This document shows, in pieces, positions 1 through 8,232 of a stretch of 64,000 bases of DNA; within the stretch, counting starts at the first letter, position 1, and each line of letters opens with the position of its first letter. Origin of the DNA: Ammoniphilus oxalaticus (GTDB lineage Bacteria; Bacillota; Bacilli; Aneurinibacillales; RAOX-1). The DNA lies in contig NZ_MCHY01000008.1 of the NCBI RefSeq assembly GCF_003609605.1, positions 868,001 through 932,000 on the forward strand. Reading direction: 5' to 3'. The notes beneath the pieces were generated by a model that ran no database searches, was not told the DNA's origin, and saw only the letters and a program-made list of their open reading frames with translations. The position numbers and the translations under genes were made by a program.

Positions 1-121
1 CGGCCTGTTATGTATGATGATTGCATGCAGGATGACATAAGCGTGATTTTGAATCGAGGTAATTTTTATGTAAAGAAATAATTATTAGAATAAATGACCG
101 TCGAAAGGAGAGAGGAACGAC

Positions 122-310
122 ATGGATCTAGAGATACAATGGGGAACTATGATTTATTCGCTCGTTGTCTTTTTTATTGTACTGGTTGTTATCGTTGGTA
201 TTCCATGCTTGTTTATAATTCTATTTTTTCGAAGACGGAAAAATAGCGCAGCGGACTATGCAACGTTAGAAAAACGTGTGGAGCAGTTGGAAAAAGAGGT
301 GCGAAAGTAA
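122..310 (+). CDS. small single-pass membrane protein with coiled-coil tail
   Basis: A 62-residue protein with one hydrophobic segment (about residues 10-36), then a basic stop-transfer patch (RRRK) and a charged heptad-like tail ending in LEKRVEQLEKEV. This is the look of a small membrane-anchored coiled-coil protein such as the DUF4083-like proteins of bacilli, but the family match is only an impression. The start is set by a strong GAAAGGAGAGAGG ribosome site ending a few bases before ATG 122. Function unknown. Confidence 0.7.
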   Translation: MDLEIQWGTMIYSLVVFFIVLVVIVGIPCLFIILFFRRRKNSAADYATLEKRVEQLEKEVRK

Positions 311-541
311 TCATTTGTATAGGCGCTGCATTTAGGAAGACAATGTTTAGATTTTGTCTGGTTTGTTAAACACGGCGATGGAGCCGATCCCCTTGATTAC
401 ATAGGATTTCTAACGTCTAAAGAATCCGTTTGTTTATGCGGGATCTTATACATCGCCCCTTTGAGGGGAAACCTGGGTGTTTAAGCGGTGTAGCATAATG
501 GAAGGAGAAAGATTGGATTTACTTTAAAGAAAGGCAGTTGA

Positions 542-1144
542 ATGATGGCTAGAAAATGGTTGATTGGCATAATATCCGTTCTCATCGTTATTTTGGGGGG
601 GATTTATCTTACGGGTTATGGATTCAAGCCAACCCATGGGAATCCGCAAAAAGGTAACATCGTACGGACTTTGGAAATGGCCGATGGAATGGCTATGTTG
701 TTGGAAGATCCGGAAACTCACTCCTTTAGTGTCGCGCGAGTCAACCAAAAGCTTGGATTTCTTTATCGATTTGATGGCGGCTCCACCAATTGGTTAAAGA
801 AAGAAGAACCGTTTCAAGCGGCGGGAATCGCGTCGGGTACAGTGAAGAAAGACCGTTTTATTTTAGGGATCAAAATAGCTGAGGATGCTGAAATCCAACA
901 CATCGCGATTGGAAATAGCGAGTTAGGGATTCCGCTATATGAACCTTATTCTTTAACTTGGCATGAAGTAAAGGAACATCCGAACCAATATGAGACGCAA
1001 AAAGTTGTTGATGGGTACGCATTCTTTGTGTTCGATGACTTCACGGAAGATAAGTGGACGATTCGCGGCTTTGATGAACAGGGAAAATTAGTGGCCGACA
1101 AATTAAGCGGGGCCGATGCACGGTATATCGATTGGAATGAATAG
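542..1144 (+). CDS. membrane-anchored extracytoplasmic hypothetical protein
   Basis: A 200-residue protein. Residues 5-25 form one hydrophobic signal-anchor (WLIGIISVLIVILGGIYLTG) after a short basic start; the rest is soluble, without cysteines or a lipobox, and most likely lies outside the membrane. I recognise no catalytic motif. It starts with ATGATG (542 or 545) behind AAAGAAAGGCAG. It stands alone, with about 230 bases of featureless DNA before it. Confidence 0.7.
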   Translation: MMARKWLIGIISVLIVILGGIYLTGYGFKPTHGNPQKGNIVRTLEMADGMAMLLEDPETHSFSVARVNQKLGFLYRFDGGSTNWLKKEEPFQAAGIASGTVKKDRFILGIKIAEDAEIQHIAIGNSELGIPLYEPYSLTWHEVKEHPNQYETQKVVDGYAFFVFDDFTEDKWTIRGFDEQGKLVADKLSGADARYIDWNE

Positions 1145-1440
1145 GGGAAGGAGTTAATGTTACTCTCTAGAAAAATGAACGTAGGATCTCAAAGCCGACC
1201 GTCTTGGGTTTATTTGGTGTGCGGATATAGTGATTGATGGATGGATGATTTTGGAGTGAGATTGTTCGTCTGCTTCCTACGCCCCCTCCTCTTTTTCGGG
1301 AAAAATGAGGGGAAAACGGCGCTTATGTCCGGAACAGTGTTACTCAGTAACTATGGTGGAGAGGGGGGGGCACGAACATTGCTTGTCCAAGAAACTATCT
1401 TACGTGCTATCCGTCCTATTTTATTGAGGGGGGCTTCTTT
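1145..1440. other. intergenic stretch without a supported gene
   Basis: The 73-codon open frame at 1241-1462 has poor composition, no ribosome site and overlaps the start of the next lipoprotein, so it is treated as chance. Nothing else is evident apart from G-rich runs near 1362-1372 and the ribosome site AGGGGGG at 1427-1433. Confidence 0.5.
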
Positions 1441-1854
1441 CTGCGAAAATTATATTTCTTAGTTATAGCTTTGAGTATAGTTGTTGGTTGTTCATCAGGG
1501 GATCTTGAAAATATAAAAATTAATGAAATGAGTAGTTTTACGGAAATGAAAGAAAATTCGTTGATTACTTTTACAGACAAAAATATAGTTAACGATTTTA
1601 AGAAGGCATTCAAGGATGCTAAAAGGTTACCAGGAATGGTTAACGTAGTTGATCCTCAATATAGAGTTGAACTTGGAAGTGAAGCATATTTCCTATGGCT
1701 TAATGAGGCTGACGGGATGATTATGAATGTAGAAGAAACTCATACACTCCATATTATTTCAGAAAGTTCAACGGCTAAAATTAGAAACGTTACGACGATT
1801 AAGCCAAAACTAGAAATCAGGTCGACTAATCGCTTAATCTCACTTTTTATGTGA
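1441..1854 (+). CDS. small lipoprotein, YhfM-like
   Basis: Read from CTG 1441 the protein begins LRKLYFLVIALSIVVGC: a complete lipoprotein signal with lipobox VVGC. A strong AGGGGGG site at 1427-1433 stands 7 bases before that CTG. A start at TTG 1471 would lose most of the signal peptide. The mature part carries VDPQYRVELGSEAYFLW and a Met-Asn-Val-x-x-T-H segment that recall the Bacillus YhfM lipoproteins. The last 20 residues (after IRNVTT) do not resemble that family and may come from a frameshift. Function unknown; membrane-attached, outward facing. Confidence 0.6.
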   Translation: MRKLYFLVIALSIVVGCSSGDLENIKINEMSSFTEMKENSLITFTDKNIVNDFKKAFKDAKRLPGMVNVVDPQYRVELGSEAYFLWLNEADGMIMNVEETHTLHIISESSTAKIRNVTTIKPKLEIRSTNRLISLFM

Positions 1855-2115
1855 TCGAATCGGTTAAAAGTGGCTCACTTTTAAGTTATCAATGCGAATG
1901 GTATATAGTTCTAATAATAATACCCAAAATAGAGAAGATGTTTCATGAATACCCCTTAAAAGTGAAGAGAATGAAGACGTTTATTTCCTTAATAATCCAT
2001 AAAGTGGTTCGTTCTCAAGGTGGTTACACTGCGCTTTGTATTTTGGCTTTCTTGATTTTCCATTCATCAACACTCCTTAACCAGAAATCCTCAGAGTTAC
2101 TAATCCTTACTACAT

Positions 2116-2154
2116 AAAAAGTCGCTTTCCCTTACGTTAGGAAAGCGACTTTTT
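2116..2154 (+). terminator. intrinsic terminator
   Basis: A perfect 15-base stem (2116-2130 with 2140-2154) around a 9-base loop, ending in TTTTT. It is symmetric enough to work in both directions and closes the lipoprotein region before padR. Confidence 0.85.
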
Positions 2155-2226
2155 AGATTGATATTTCCCCTGTGATCATGCTTTTTACTTTTAAGTTCCT
2201 TTGATTGATTTTGAAAAAAATGTTGA

Positions 2227-2286
2227 CTATTCAGTTGAACTGTATTAACTTATTATTAAGTTGAACTATATAGTAGAACTGAATAG
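2227..2286 (+). promoter_or_regulatory. candidate PadR autoregulatory operator and promoter
   Basis: CTATTCAGTT (2227-2236) and AACTGAATAG (2277-2286) are perfect inverted copies flanking the promoter region of the PadR gene. Inside lie the palindrome ACTATATAGT (2265-2274) and two direct AGTTGAACT copies (2233, 2259). PadR proteins commonly bind dyad sites at their own promoters, so this is the likely operator; a TTGACT -35-like element is at 2223. Confidence 0.5.
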
Positions 2287-2297
2287 AGGCTGAGAAT

Positions 2298-2615
2298 ATG
2301 AAACATAAATTATTGCCGTTGTCCGAAACCATGCACTATATTTTATTAGCTCTACGTGAGCCACTTCACGGCTATGCCGTAATGCAGAAAATAGAACAAA
2401 TGAGTAATGGCAACGTTATTTTAGCGGCTGGTACATTATACGGCGCGATTGACAACTTGAACAAACATGGTTGGATAGAACCTGTTGGAGAGTCAGGTCG
2501 GAGAAAAGTTTATACGATAACTGCGGAAGGAAACGCCATTTTGAAAATAGAACAAAATCGGTTGCTGCATATTTTATCCCTATACGAAGGAAGTGAATCG
2601 AATGAAGAAATGTAA
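2298..2615 (+). CDS. PadR family transcriptional regulator
   Basis: A 105-residue winged-helix regulator. It shows the PadR hallmarks: an N-terminal helix before LREPLHGYAVMQKIE (helix-turn-helix), then GTLYGAIDNLNKHGWIEPV (recognition helix) and the wing GRRKVYTITAEG. The short C-terminal helix places it in the small PadR subfamily, which acts as a dimeric repressor. It starts at ATG 2298. The next gene encodes a DUF2812 membrane protein and overlaps its end; PadR+DUF2812 is a recurring pair in Firmicutes, so the regulator probably controls that gene. Confidence 0.9.
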   Translation: MKHKLLPLSETMHYILLALREPLHGYAVMQKIEQMSNGNVILAAGTLYGAIDNLNKHGWIEPVGESGRRKVYTITAEGNAILKIEQNRLLHILSLYEGSESNEEM

Positions 2616-3171
2616 CACGTTTTTTGATATAGAAAAAGAGGAGAAATGGCTGAACGATCATTTACAAAAAGGCTATCGTTGCACAAATATTAGTGGATTA
2701 GGAATATACACTTTCGAAAAAACCGACAAGAGATATGTAATGCGTCTGGATTATCAAGATTATTTATCAAAGAATAGATTCGTGGAATACAAAGTGATTT
2801 ATGAGGATTTCGGTTGGAACTGTATAAAGGGGTCGCAATTTGGTGGAAAACACTATTGGCAAAAAGAAGATGATAATCAAAATGAAATCTTTTCAGATCG
2901 CCAATCAACTAGTAATTATTATAAAAGATTGATGGATTATTCATCAAGTTTCGCTATACTGTCATTGATTTTTTCATATATGATTTTAAAAGATTCTGGC
3001 TTATATTTAACGGAAGGTCTTTGGAATATGAAAGGTTCATTATTTTGGAAAGCATTTTTATTCGAAACGCCATTTGCCCTTTTAAGGTTGCTTCCCGTCT
3101 TTATGTTTGTTTTCTTTGGTATCAGTTTCTATAAAGCTTATCGAAAGTATTCATTGTTAAAAGAAAAATAA
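2602..3171 (+). CDS. DUF2812 domain membrane protein
   Basis: A 189-residue protein. The N-terminal soluble domain carries the DUF2812 pattern: FFDIEKEEKWLNDHLQKGY, then YTFEK, with W and Y residues in a beta-rich fold. Two or three hydrophobic segments follow (about residues 108-126 and 148-175). ATG 2602 was chosen over GTG 2593 because AAGGAAG at 2586-2592 would overlap the GTG but stands 9 bases from the ATG. It overlaps the padR stop, so the two are translationally coupled. The family's role is unknown; the partner regulator suggests a response to membrane or envelope conditions. Confidence 0.8.
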   Translation: MKKCNTFFDIEKEEKWLNDHLQKGYRCTNISGLGIYTFEKTDKRYVMRLDYQDYLSKNRFVEYKVIYEDFGWNCIKGSQFGGKHYWQKEDDNQNEIFSDRQSTSNYYKRLMDYSSSFAILSLIFSYMILKDSGLYLTEGLWNMKGSLFWKAFLFETPFALLRLLPVFMFVFFGISFYKAYRKYSLLKEK

Positions 3172-3311
3172 TACGAGAATTAGAAAATAAGCAGACAGGG
3201 ATCGGGTTGATTATTACATATGAATTGAGTCACATAAGCGGAGTTTTAAGCCAGTCAGTGCGGAAGAGCGAGCCACCTTCAGTCGGAGTTAGGTCCCAAA
3301 ATCTACTGATC

Positions 3312-3375
3312 GGGCGCTATGCCTCTATCGAATATCCGATCTATTCAATAGCTATTCGACAGAGGACTAGCGCCC
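3312..3375. repeat. long interrupted hairpin
   Basis: Three consecutive stem blocks pair in register: GGGCGCTA 3312-3319 with 3368-3375, CCTCT 3322-3326 with 3361-3365, and CGAATA 3329-3334 with 3353-3358. They are separated by 2-base internal loops and close an 18-base apical loop. No T-run follows on either strand, so it is not a standard terminator. It lies beyond the end of the minus-strand YvrJ gene. Confidence 0.6.
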
Positions 3376-3406
3376 TTAGGCGCTTGAGCGTGAAAAGGTC
3401 CCCCGT

Positions 3407-3574
3407 CTACGTTTCCTTTTGCGCAGTGCCTTGGCTTTGGATCGCCTGGGTCATTGCGGTGATCGAGGCGGTGAGCGTTTCGATGCGGCTTTCGACGCGG
3501 GTGAGCAAATACCAGGAAACGAAGATGGGGAAACCTAGGTTGCTGATCAGCTGGATAAGATCCAGATGTTCCAT
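3407..3574 (-). CDS. YvrJ family small membrane protein
   Basis: A 55-residue protein too short for many gene callers. It reads MEHLDLIQLISNLGFPIF, a hydrophobic segment (about residues 8-24), then LLTRVESRIETLTASI and a polar tail. This is the YvrJ family pattern: one membrane helix containing a GFP motif, followed by an R-x-E amphipathic helix. Start ATG 3574 has GGGGGGACC upstream. It follows DUF2922 and DUF1659 genes on the same strand, the usual company of YvrJ in spore formers. Function unknown. Confidence 0.8.
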   Translation of the reverse strand: MEHLDLIQLISNLGFPIFVSWYLLTRVESRIETLTASITAMTQAIQSQGTAQKET

Positions 3575-3623
3575 GCGTGTAGGTCCCCCCTTTGTTTTTG
3601 GGTTGTTTTAGATTTTTATTAAA

Positions 3624-3854
3624 TTACGCTTCTTGCACATCAAACGGTGTGACTGTGCGATGCGTGATCGCGGCTCCTTTGATCGAGACGATGCCGAATA
3701 GATCGGCGCCAATTTCGAGGACTTCTTCCATTTGCTGTTTGACTTCAGCGTCCGTTACATCTTCCCTTGCGGCGGGAACTTCAAATTTCACCGTCGTTCC
3801 ATCGTCTTTTGCAAAATACAAAGCGATAACGGTTTCGTCAATTTCACGAGGCAT
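3624..3854 (-). CDS. DUF2922 family protein
   Basis: A 76-residue protein starting at ATG 3854 behind AAAGGAGGTGCG. The pattern of an N-terminal strand (VIALYFAKDDGTTVKFEVP), a helix with D-V-T-x-A-E-V and the end GIVSIKGAAITHRTV matches DUF2922. It lies between DUF1659 upstream and YvrJ downstream, as in many spore formers. Function unknown. Confidence 0.85.
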   Translation of the reverse strand: MPREIDETVIALYFAKDDGTTVKFEVPAAREDVTDAEVKQQMEEVLEIGADLFGIVSIKGAAITHRTVTPFDVQEA

Positions 3855-3944
3855 GAGGCGCACCTCCTTTCGTGAGGAAATAGTCGTGAGGCGGGTCAAC
3901 CGAGGCGGTTAACGGAAGGACATGGGACTTAGTTTGGATTTCAG

Positions 3945-4169
3945 TTACATGCGAATGACTTCGGATTCAGTCGCTAAGATCACGCGATCCAGCGGCAATT
4001 CAGATAGGACGGCGAGGGCGTCGCCAAAGGCTTGGACATTATCCAATGTCGCAAATTCGGAGTCGACGTTTTTGTATGAGCGGCTTTTGAAGATCGGTTT
4101 GCCTAAATCGCTGACTCCGACGAGAAACCCAAGCTTAATTTGCTTATTGTCTTTTGTCGTGTACATCAT
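3945..4169 (-). CDS. DUF1659 family protein
   Basis: A 74-residue protein with G-x-x-x-x-G-K-P-I-F-K-S-R-S-Y near the centre, followed by VQAFGDALAVLSELP, the DUF1659 arrangement of beta strands and one helix. The start ATG 4169 has GGGAGGTG at 7 bases. It is first of the minus-strand set DUF1659-DUF2922-YvrJ; the spacing to DUF2922 is about 90 bases. Function unknown. Confidence 0.85.
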   Translation of the reverse strand: MMYTTKDNKQIKLGFLVGVSDLGKPIFKSRSYKNVDSEFATLDNVQAFGDALAVLSELPLDRVILATESEVIRM

Positions 4170-4369
4170 CTTGTTTCACCTCCCTTCAATCGGTTTTCTG
4201 AAGCTTATTGGGATACGGATACCCCTAGAGGAACGGGTCTGACCCCGGTCGGAACTTGTTGAACCTTGTCGACCAACCTCCTCTCACTTCATTGATTTAA
4301 GTATAGCGCCTTTCGTGTTGCTTGTAAACAATTGTTTTGAAATAATTTATTATTTTGAGTACAAAGGCA

Positions 4370-5041
4370 TCACCTCCTTAAATTGACACGTCGAGCGAGT
4401 TCTTCCCATTTGACGTCATAGCCTAACGCCTCCGCGACTTTGCGGATCGGGGCGTAGGTCAGTCCATTTTCAATAAACCCCATCGCGATCGGGCGGCCAT
4501 TGTCACAAATCGAAACGAGCGATTTTTCTGTTTGCAAATCTTTCATGAGTAGCGTCCATGGAAAAAGCGGACCCGGGCAATACACTTTGTTCACGGAATC
4601 GATTTCGTTGTGTCCGATGATGTAATCGCGGGTGAGCGGGACCTGCCAGCGGGCGGCGATCTGTTTGATCAGCCAAAGTCCCGCCTGGTATTGCGCTTCA
4701 TCGAGCGTGCCGCCGCGGTCTTTTCCTTCAAATTCAATCGTGATCGTGTAACGATTCGGATTGCCGCGCCGTTGTAAAATAAGCGGAGCGGTTGGCTTCA
4801 GGACCCGCCCGTTCGTCCAGGCGCCGTCCGTTTCTTTGACGTATTGATGGATCTCGCCGTTGCGCCCGACACCGTAATGGCTGCTCACTTGGGTGGTCGG
4901 ATTTTGAAAATGGGCGAGCGTGCCCGCCATAAACCCGGCCATCGTATGCAACACGATTAGCGGTGGGGTCGGCGGCAGGGTGGTTATGGAACGGACATTG
5001 GGCGTGAAGTTTGGGCTCGGTTTCCAGACAATAGGATGCAT
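4370..5041 (-). CDS. N-acetylmuramoyl-L-alanine amidase (Amidase_2) with C-terminal stalk-like domain
   Basis: A 223-residue amidase that should cut the bond between MurNAc and L-alanine in peptidoglycan. Zinc ligands are visible: His32 in LIVLHTM, the His in IIGHNEID, and the Cys in VYCPGPLFPW. The IEFEGKDRG and SSHYGVGRNG segments also fit Amidase_2. The last 50 residues (NGRPIAMGFIENGLTYAPIR then VAEALGYDVKW) look like half a copper-amine-oxidase-N-like repeat, found on secreted Bacillales proteins. No signal peptide is visible, so export may rely on a holin, as with phage lysins. ATG 5041 follows AAAGGAGGACTC. It sits downstream of phage-like genes. Confidence 0.9.
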   Translation of the reverse strand: MHPIVWKPSPNFTPNVRSITTLPPTPPLIVLHTMAGFMAGTLAHFQNPTTQVSSHYGVGRNGEIHQYVKETDGAWTNGRVLKPTAPLILQRRGNPNRYTITIEFEGKDRGGTLDEAQYQAGLWLIKQIAARWQVPLTRDYIIGHNEIDSVNKVYCPGPLFPWTLLMKDLQTEKSLVSICDNGRPIAMGFIENGLTYAPIRKVAEALGYDVKWEELARRVNLRR

Positions 5042-5098
5042 TGAGAGTCCTCCTTTTAGTGTTGGCTTTGTTCTGTATAGGATGGATAGCTGAAAGAG

Positions 5099-5284
5099 TT
5101 AACGTGATCGATCGGTCGGTTGCCGCGCCTCAGTCGGCGGATGTCTGCACCCAAAATGATAAAAAGCGGGCGGTCCATACGGACAAGGGACAAGGTCGCC
5201 ATTGAGAAACAGAGCAACGGTCAGACCACAGGCAGGGCAACGTTTATCGCCGTATGTGGGTTGCTTTGAAAGATACGGATTCAT
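5099..5284 (-). CDS. small zinc-ribbon protein
   Basis: A 61-residue protein with CPACG and, further on, a Cys-Pro-Tyr-Gly and an H-F-G-C-R-H cluster, which could hold one zinc ion. The gene overlaps the stop of the upstream replication-like gene by 4 bases (ATGA), so the two are co-translated. This suggests a role beside that protein in a phage or plasmid remnant. No family is recognised. Confidence 0.65.
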   Translation of the reverse strand: MNPYLSKQPTYGDKRCPACGLTVALFLNGDLVPCPYGPPAFYHFGCRHPPTEARQPTDRSR

Positions 5285-6216
5285 GAGCCTAACGCCTCCA
5301 ATTTTCGTAAGAGATCAGCTGCGATTGCTTGTTGTTCGGGCGAGAGCTTGTCCTCTTTGTCGGTAGCGAGACCGAGCTCTTGCCGCTGTTGTTGCTTGAT
5401 GACCCATTCGGGCAGATCAGAACCACGCCGTTGTGAGGATCTGGAAGAAGGTCGAGTTGGACCTATTCCCGTGATTGGCCCCCTTGGCAGAGAAGCCTCT
5501 CTCGCGCCGAGCGTTTGCGATGATCGTTGTGGCTGCGCCTGCATCGACTTTTTCCTGTTGGATGAAGCACTGTTCCATTCGTTATGTAAAGATTTCAAAA
5601 GATACGCCCCAAAGTTTTTTACGTGACGGTATTGGAGACAAGCATAGATTTTCTCTAGAAATTGCGGTTCATTGAATAGCGGATGATCTTTGCAGTCGTT
5701 GAAGGCTTGGACGATCGTTTCTTTTTTGTCTGACAGTTGATCGTCTTGATCAATAATTGCTTCCATCGTTGCAGGGAGCGGCTCAGCAGGTTTTTCAACA
5801 GTCTGCTTTGACTCCCCTTTTTCTAGTGTAACGGTTGGCGTTTGTTCATCGAGATTGGGAGTAGCGGCGACAATGACGTAAGGTTGCGGTTGCACAGGCG
5901 CATTGTGGACAATGAGACGCAGTTCTTGTTTGGAATGAGGCGCTCGTTGCAAATAAACGAGTCCAAACGAAAGCAAAGGATGAAGAATTTTTCCGTAAAA
6001 AGTTGATTTTCCTGTCTGCAATTTTTGGATGATTTTGTTCAGGGAGGTAGGGATCAGGTGTGACGTTAGCTCTCCCTCGCTCTCATTCATTTCGGTAACC
6101 CAGCCTTGAAATTGGATCCAGGCAAGCAAAGCTTTTTCACCTAATTTTGGAAGCCACTCAGCTAAAACAACAGGATCGAGTAGAGGACGAGGACCATGTA
6201 CTGTTTGTGAGTTCAT
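5281..6216 (-). CDS. phage/plasmid replication-like protein, unrecognised family
   Basis: A 311-residue protein started at ATG 6216 because GGAGG lies 10 bases before it. The first 110 residues are helical with a winged-helix look (SLNKIIQKLQTGKSTFYGK then LLSFGLVYLQ), as in DnaD-like or RepA-type initiators. The middle is low in complexity, and the C-terminal third is basic with Q/R runs (KQQQRQE). The setting, between an XRE regulator and a zinc-ribbon protein with a lysin downstream, suggests a decayed prophage replication module. The assignment is contextual. Confidence 0.6.
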   Translation of the reverse strand: MNSQTVHGPRPLLDPVVLAEWLPKLGEKALLAWIQFQGWVTEMNESEGELTSHLIPTSLNKIIQKLQTGKSTFYGKILHPLLSFGLVYLQRAPHSKQELRLIVHNAPVQPQPYVIVAATPNLDEQTPTVTLEKGESKQTVEKPAEPLPATMEAIIDQDDQLSDKKETIVQAFNDCKDHPLFNEPQFLEKIYACLQYRHVKNFGAYLLKSLHNEWNSASSNRKKSMQAQPQRSSQTLGAREASLPRGPITGIGPTRPSSRSSQRRGSDLPEWVIKQQQRQELGLATDKEDKLSPEQQAIAADLLRKLEALGS

Positions 6217-6284
6217 GAGATGATAACCTCCATAGCGGATTAAATTTGTTTGGTACATGTGATGGAGGGAGGATGGACCCTACC

Positions 6285-6605
6285 CTAGTTCATCTTTCTT
6301 TTACACGAATGATAAGCATCAACAATCGAGACTACAAATTCAGGATCTGTTTCCATGATAACAATGACGTCCTGTAATAATTGGGATTGATATTCAAAAT
6401 GATCTGATCCGTAAGTGTATACTTCTCCAGGTGTCAGACCTAACACATCTATTATCTTTTGAAGTGTTTCTTGACTCGGCGACTTCCTCCTTTGTTCAAT
6501 CTTCTGAATGTGAGAGTAACTGCAACCTGTCCTTTCCGCTAGTTGTTCCTGGGTAAGCTGCTTGGCCATTCTGGCTCGTCGAATGTAAAACCCAATATGC
6601 TTCAT
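6285..6605 (-). CDS. XRE family transcriptional regulator
   Basis: A 106-residue protein whose first 60 residues are a Cro/CI-type helix-turn-helix (IRRARMAKQLTQEQLAERTG, then SYSHIQKIEQ and L-G-L-T-P). The C-terminal 40 residues are helical with no known ligand pocket. ATG 6605 has AGGGAG 7-8 bases upstream; TTG 6608 directly before it is possible. It is the first gene of the phage-like minus-strand group and is the likely repressor of that group. Confidence 0.85.
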   Translation of the reverse strand: MKHIGFYIRRARMAKQLTQEQLAERTGCSYSHIQKIEQRRKSPSQETLQKIIDVLGLTPGEVYTYGSDHFEYQSQLLQDVIVIMETDPEFVVSIVDAYHSCKRKMN

Positions 6606-7254
6606 CAAATCACTCCCTTTAATTTAAGTGTAAACAATGAAAGAAGATCTGAACAGGCACCACAGGTGTGAGTTTTCGCTAAAAAAGGTGATTGTCTCAC
6701 ACTTTCTAGGTGTAACGCATTGTCGAATTGAGTCTGTCCTCCCACATCTCTTTTAATTTACCAAATGTAGGACTTTTGCGCTGGGGAAAAACAGGAATAA
6801 TGTGACAATTATATGAAGATCATAGATCAATCTATCTCTTTTAATCTTATAAATCTTTATAGATCTAACGGACTGGTTTTAAATCGGGACTAGTTCTCGT
6901 TTGGACCAGTTTGTCTATAACAAGGAAACATGCCTAGCCCCCGTCAAATGAGGGTTGGCGTTATTTAAATTAAATGGCGGTTTTAAAAAAGACTGGTTTT
7001 GGATTAGAACCAGTCCAAGGGAGGGGAGGGGGCAGCCGCTCGGCGGATATGAGCGATCTTATGCTTGTAGCGTTTGTAAGAAAGAGGCGCATATCGTAAT
7101 CGTCGGGCCAACTTTGTTGTGAATATTTACCTTAAATGATCAAATGATATAGATGAAATTCCCAAAGTAAGCTACAGTATTTCTATTGACCATGTATGGT
7201 TCGTTTGCGCCGCGCGAATTAAAGCGGGAGCAATATGGAAGAGAGGGTACGACA
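6606..7254. other. intergenic region with repeated GACTGGTTTT hairpin arms
   Basis: No supported gene in about 650 bases. GACTGGTTTT occurs at 6871 and again at 6991. The second copy pairs with AGAACCAGTC (7006-7015) to make a 9 of 10 base stem; the first is followed by a related ACCAGT at 6905. These may be remnants of mobile-element ends. The XRE promoter must also lie here, reading leftward from about 6640. Confidence 0.4.
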
Positions 7255-8112
7255 TTGAGTGATAAGCAAGTAGCGCAACCAGATCATACGGCAGTAAGGG
7301 TGGCTTTGTGGCGCGCGATGCACCTACAAGTGGATTCGCCGCCCTATGTATTTGAAGACAATATCGGACTGGAATTGATTGCGCCGAAAGAAGATTGGCG
7401 TCAACGCCCAGATATGGATCCAGTGGGTACCAGTGGTTTTCGAGCATCTATCGTGGCCCGCGCGCGTTTTGTTGAGGATATCGTTTTAGAGCGGCTCGCT
7501 CAAGGGATTACGCAATATGTTATCCTTGGGGCGGGATTGGACACTTTTGCTCAAAGGAGACCAGAGCTTTCCTCGAAGTTGAAAATCTTTGAAGTGGATG
7601 CTCCAAGCACGCAAGCATGGAAAAAGCAACGCCTTATGGAATTGGGTTTTGGAGTACCTGACTCGTTACACTTTGCCCCCGTTGATTTCGAAAAGGGCGC
7701 GTCTTGGTGGGAGCAGCTAACAAGCGTCGGCTTTGACACAAATAAGCCCGCTGTGCTTGCAGCCACAGGGGTCACGCAGTACCTTACACACGATGCGATT
7801 GTTTCGATGTTGCGTCGGACGGCGCAGCTTGCCCCAGGCTCCACATTGGCTATGACATTTCTACTGCCGTTAGAGCAGACCGACTCTGAAATCCGATCCG
7901 AAGTGGAGGAGGCCAAGCAAGGAGCGCGCGCGAGCGGCACACCTTTTATTAGCTTTTTCACACCTTCAGAAATGACAGCGTTGGCGCGTGAGCTCCGGTT
8001 CCGCGACGTTTGCCATGTATCTGCCGCAGATTTAAACGAACGCTATTTTAGCGACCGAACAGACAATCTACGGTTGCCGAGCGGGGAGGAATTTTTACTT
8101 GCGATGACATAG
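7255..8112 (+). CDS. class I SAM-dependent methyltransferase (leucine carboxyl methyltransferase-like)
   Basis: A 285-residue protein of the TIGR00027/LCM-like family, common in Gram-positive bacteria and probably acting on small molecules. Motif I is YVILGAGLDTFAQRRP, followed by the FEVDAP acidic strand that binds SAM, and ARFVEDIVLERL upstream of it. TTG 7255 has GAGAGGG 8 bases before it; the longer open frame back to 7186 has no ribosome site. The substrate cannot be told from the sequence. It is monocistronic, convergent with the transporter that follows. Confidence 0.85.
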   Translation: MSDKQVAQPDHTAVRVALWRAMHLQVDSPPYVFEDNIGLELIAPKEDWRQRPDMDPVGTSGFRASIVARARFVEDIVLERLAQGITQYVILGAGLDTFAQRRPELSSKLKIFEVDAPSTQAWKKQRLMELGFGVPDSLHFAPVDFEKGASWWEQLTSVGFDTNKPAVLAATGVTQYLTHDAIVSMLRRTAQLAPGSTLAMTFLLPLEQTDSEIRSEVEEAKQGARASGTPFISFFTPSEMTALARELRFRDVCHVSAADLNERYFSDRTDNLRLPSGEEFLLAMT

Positions 8113-8232
8113 CGTTGATCATAGAAGGATTTAACCGCTCAGGGCGCACCGCTTTGGCGCTTCACCTAGCTAAGGGGGCTAGGCCCCCTCAAAACGAGTA
8201 ACCGAATGCATCGGGTAGTTAGTAATAGTCTG

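Noticed and set aside
1241-1462. 73-codon open frame between two small genes
   Set aside because: No ribosome site, odd composition and overlap with the better supported lipoprotein signal peptide.
1851-2117. 88-codon open frame after the YhfM-like lipoprotein
   Set aside because: No ribosome site of its own, overlaps the previous stop and ends in the terminator; likely non-coding or a frameshifted relic.
3207-3611. 134-codon plus-strand frame
   Set aside because: It is antisense to the well-matched YvrJ gene and runs through the three-block hairpin.
8173-8189. GC-rich hairpin AGGGGGC/GCCCCCT as a terminator of the methyltransferase gene
   Set aside because: No T-run on either side, so not listed as a terminator.
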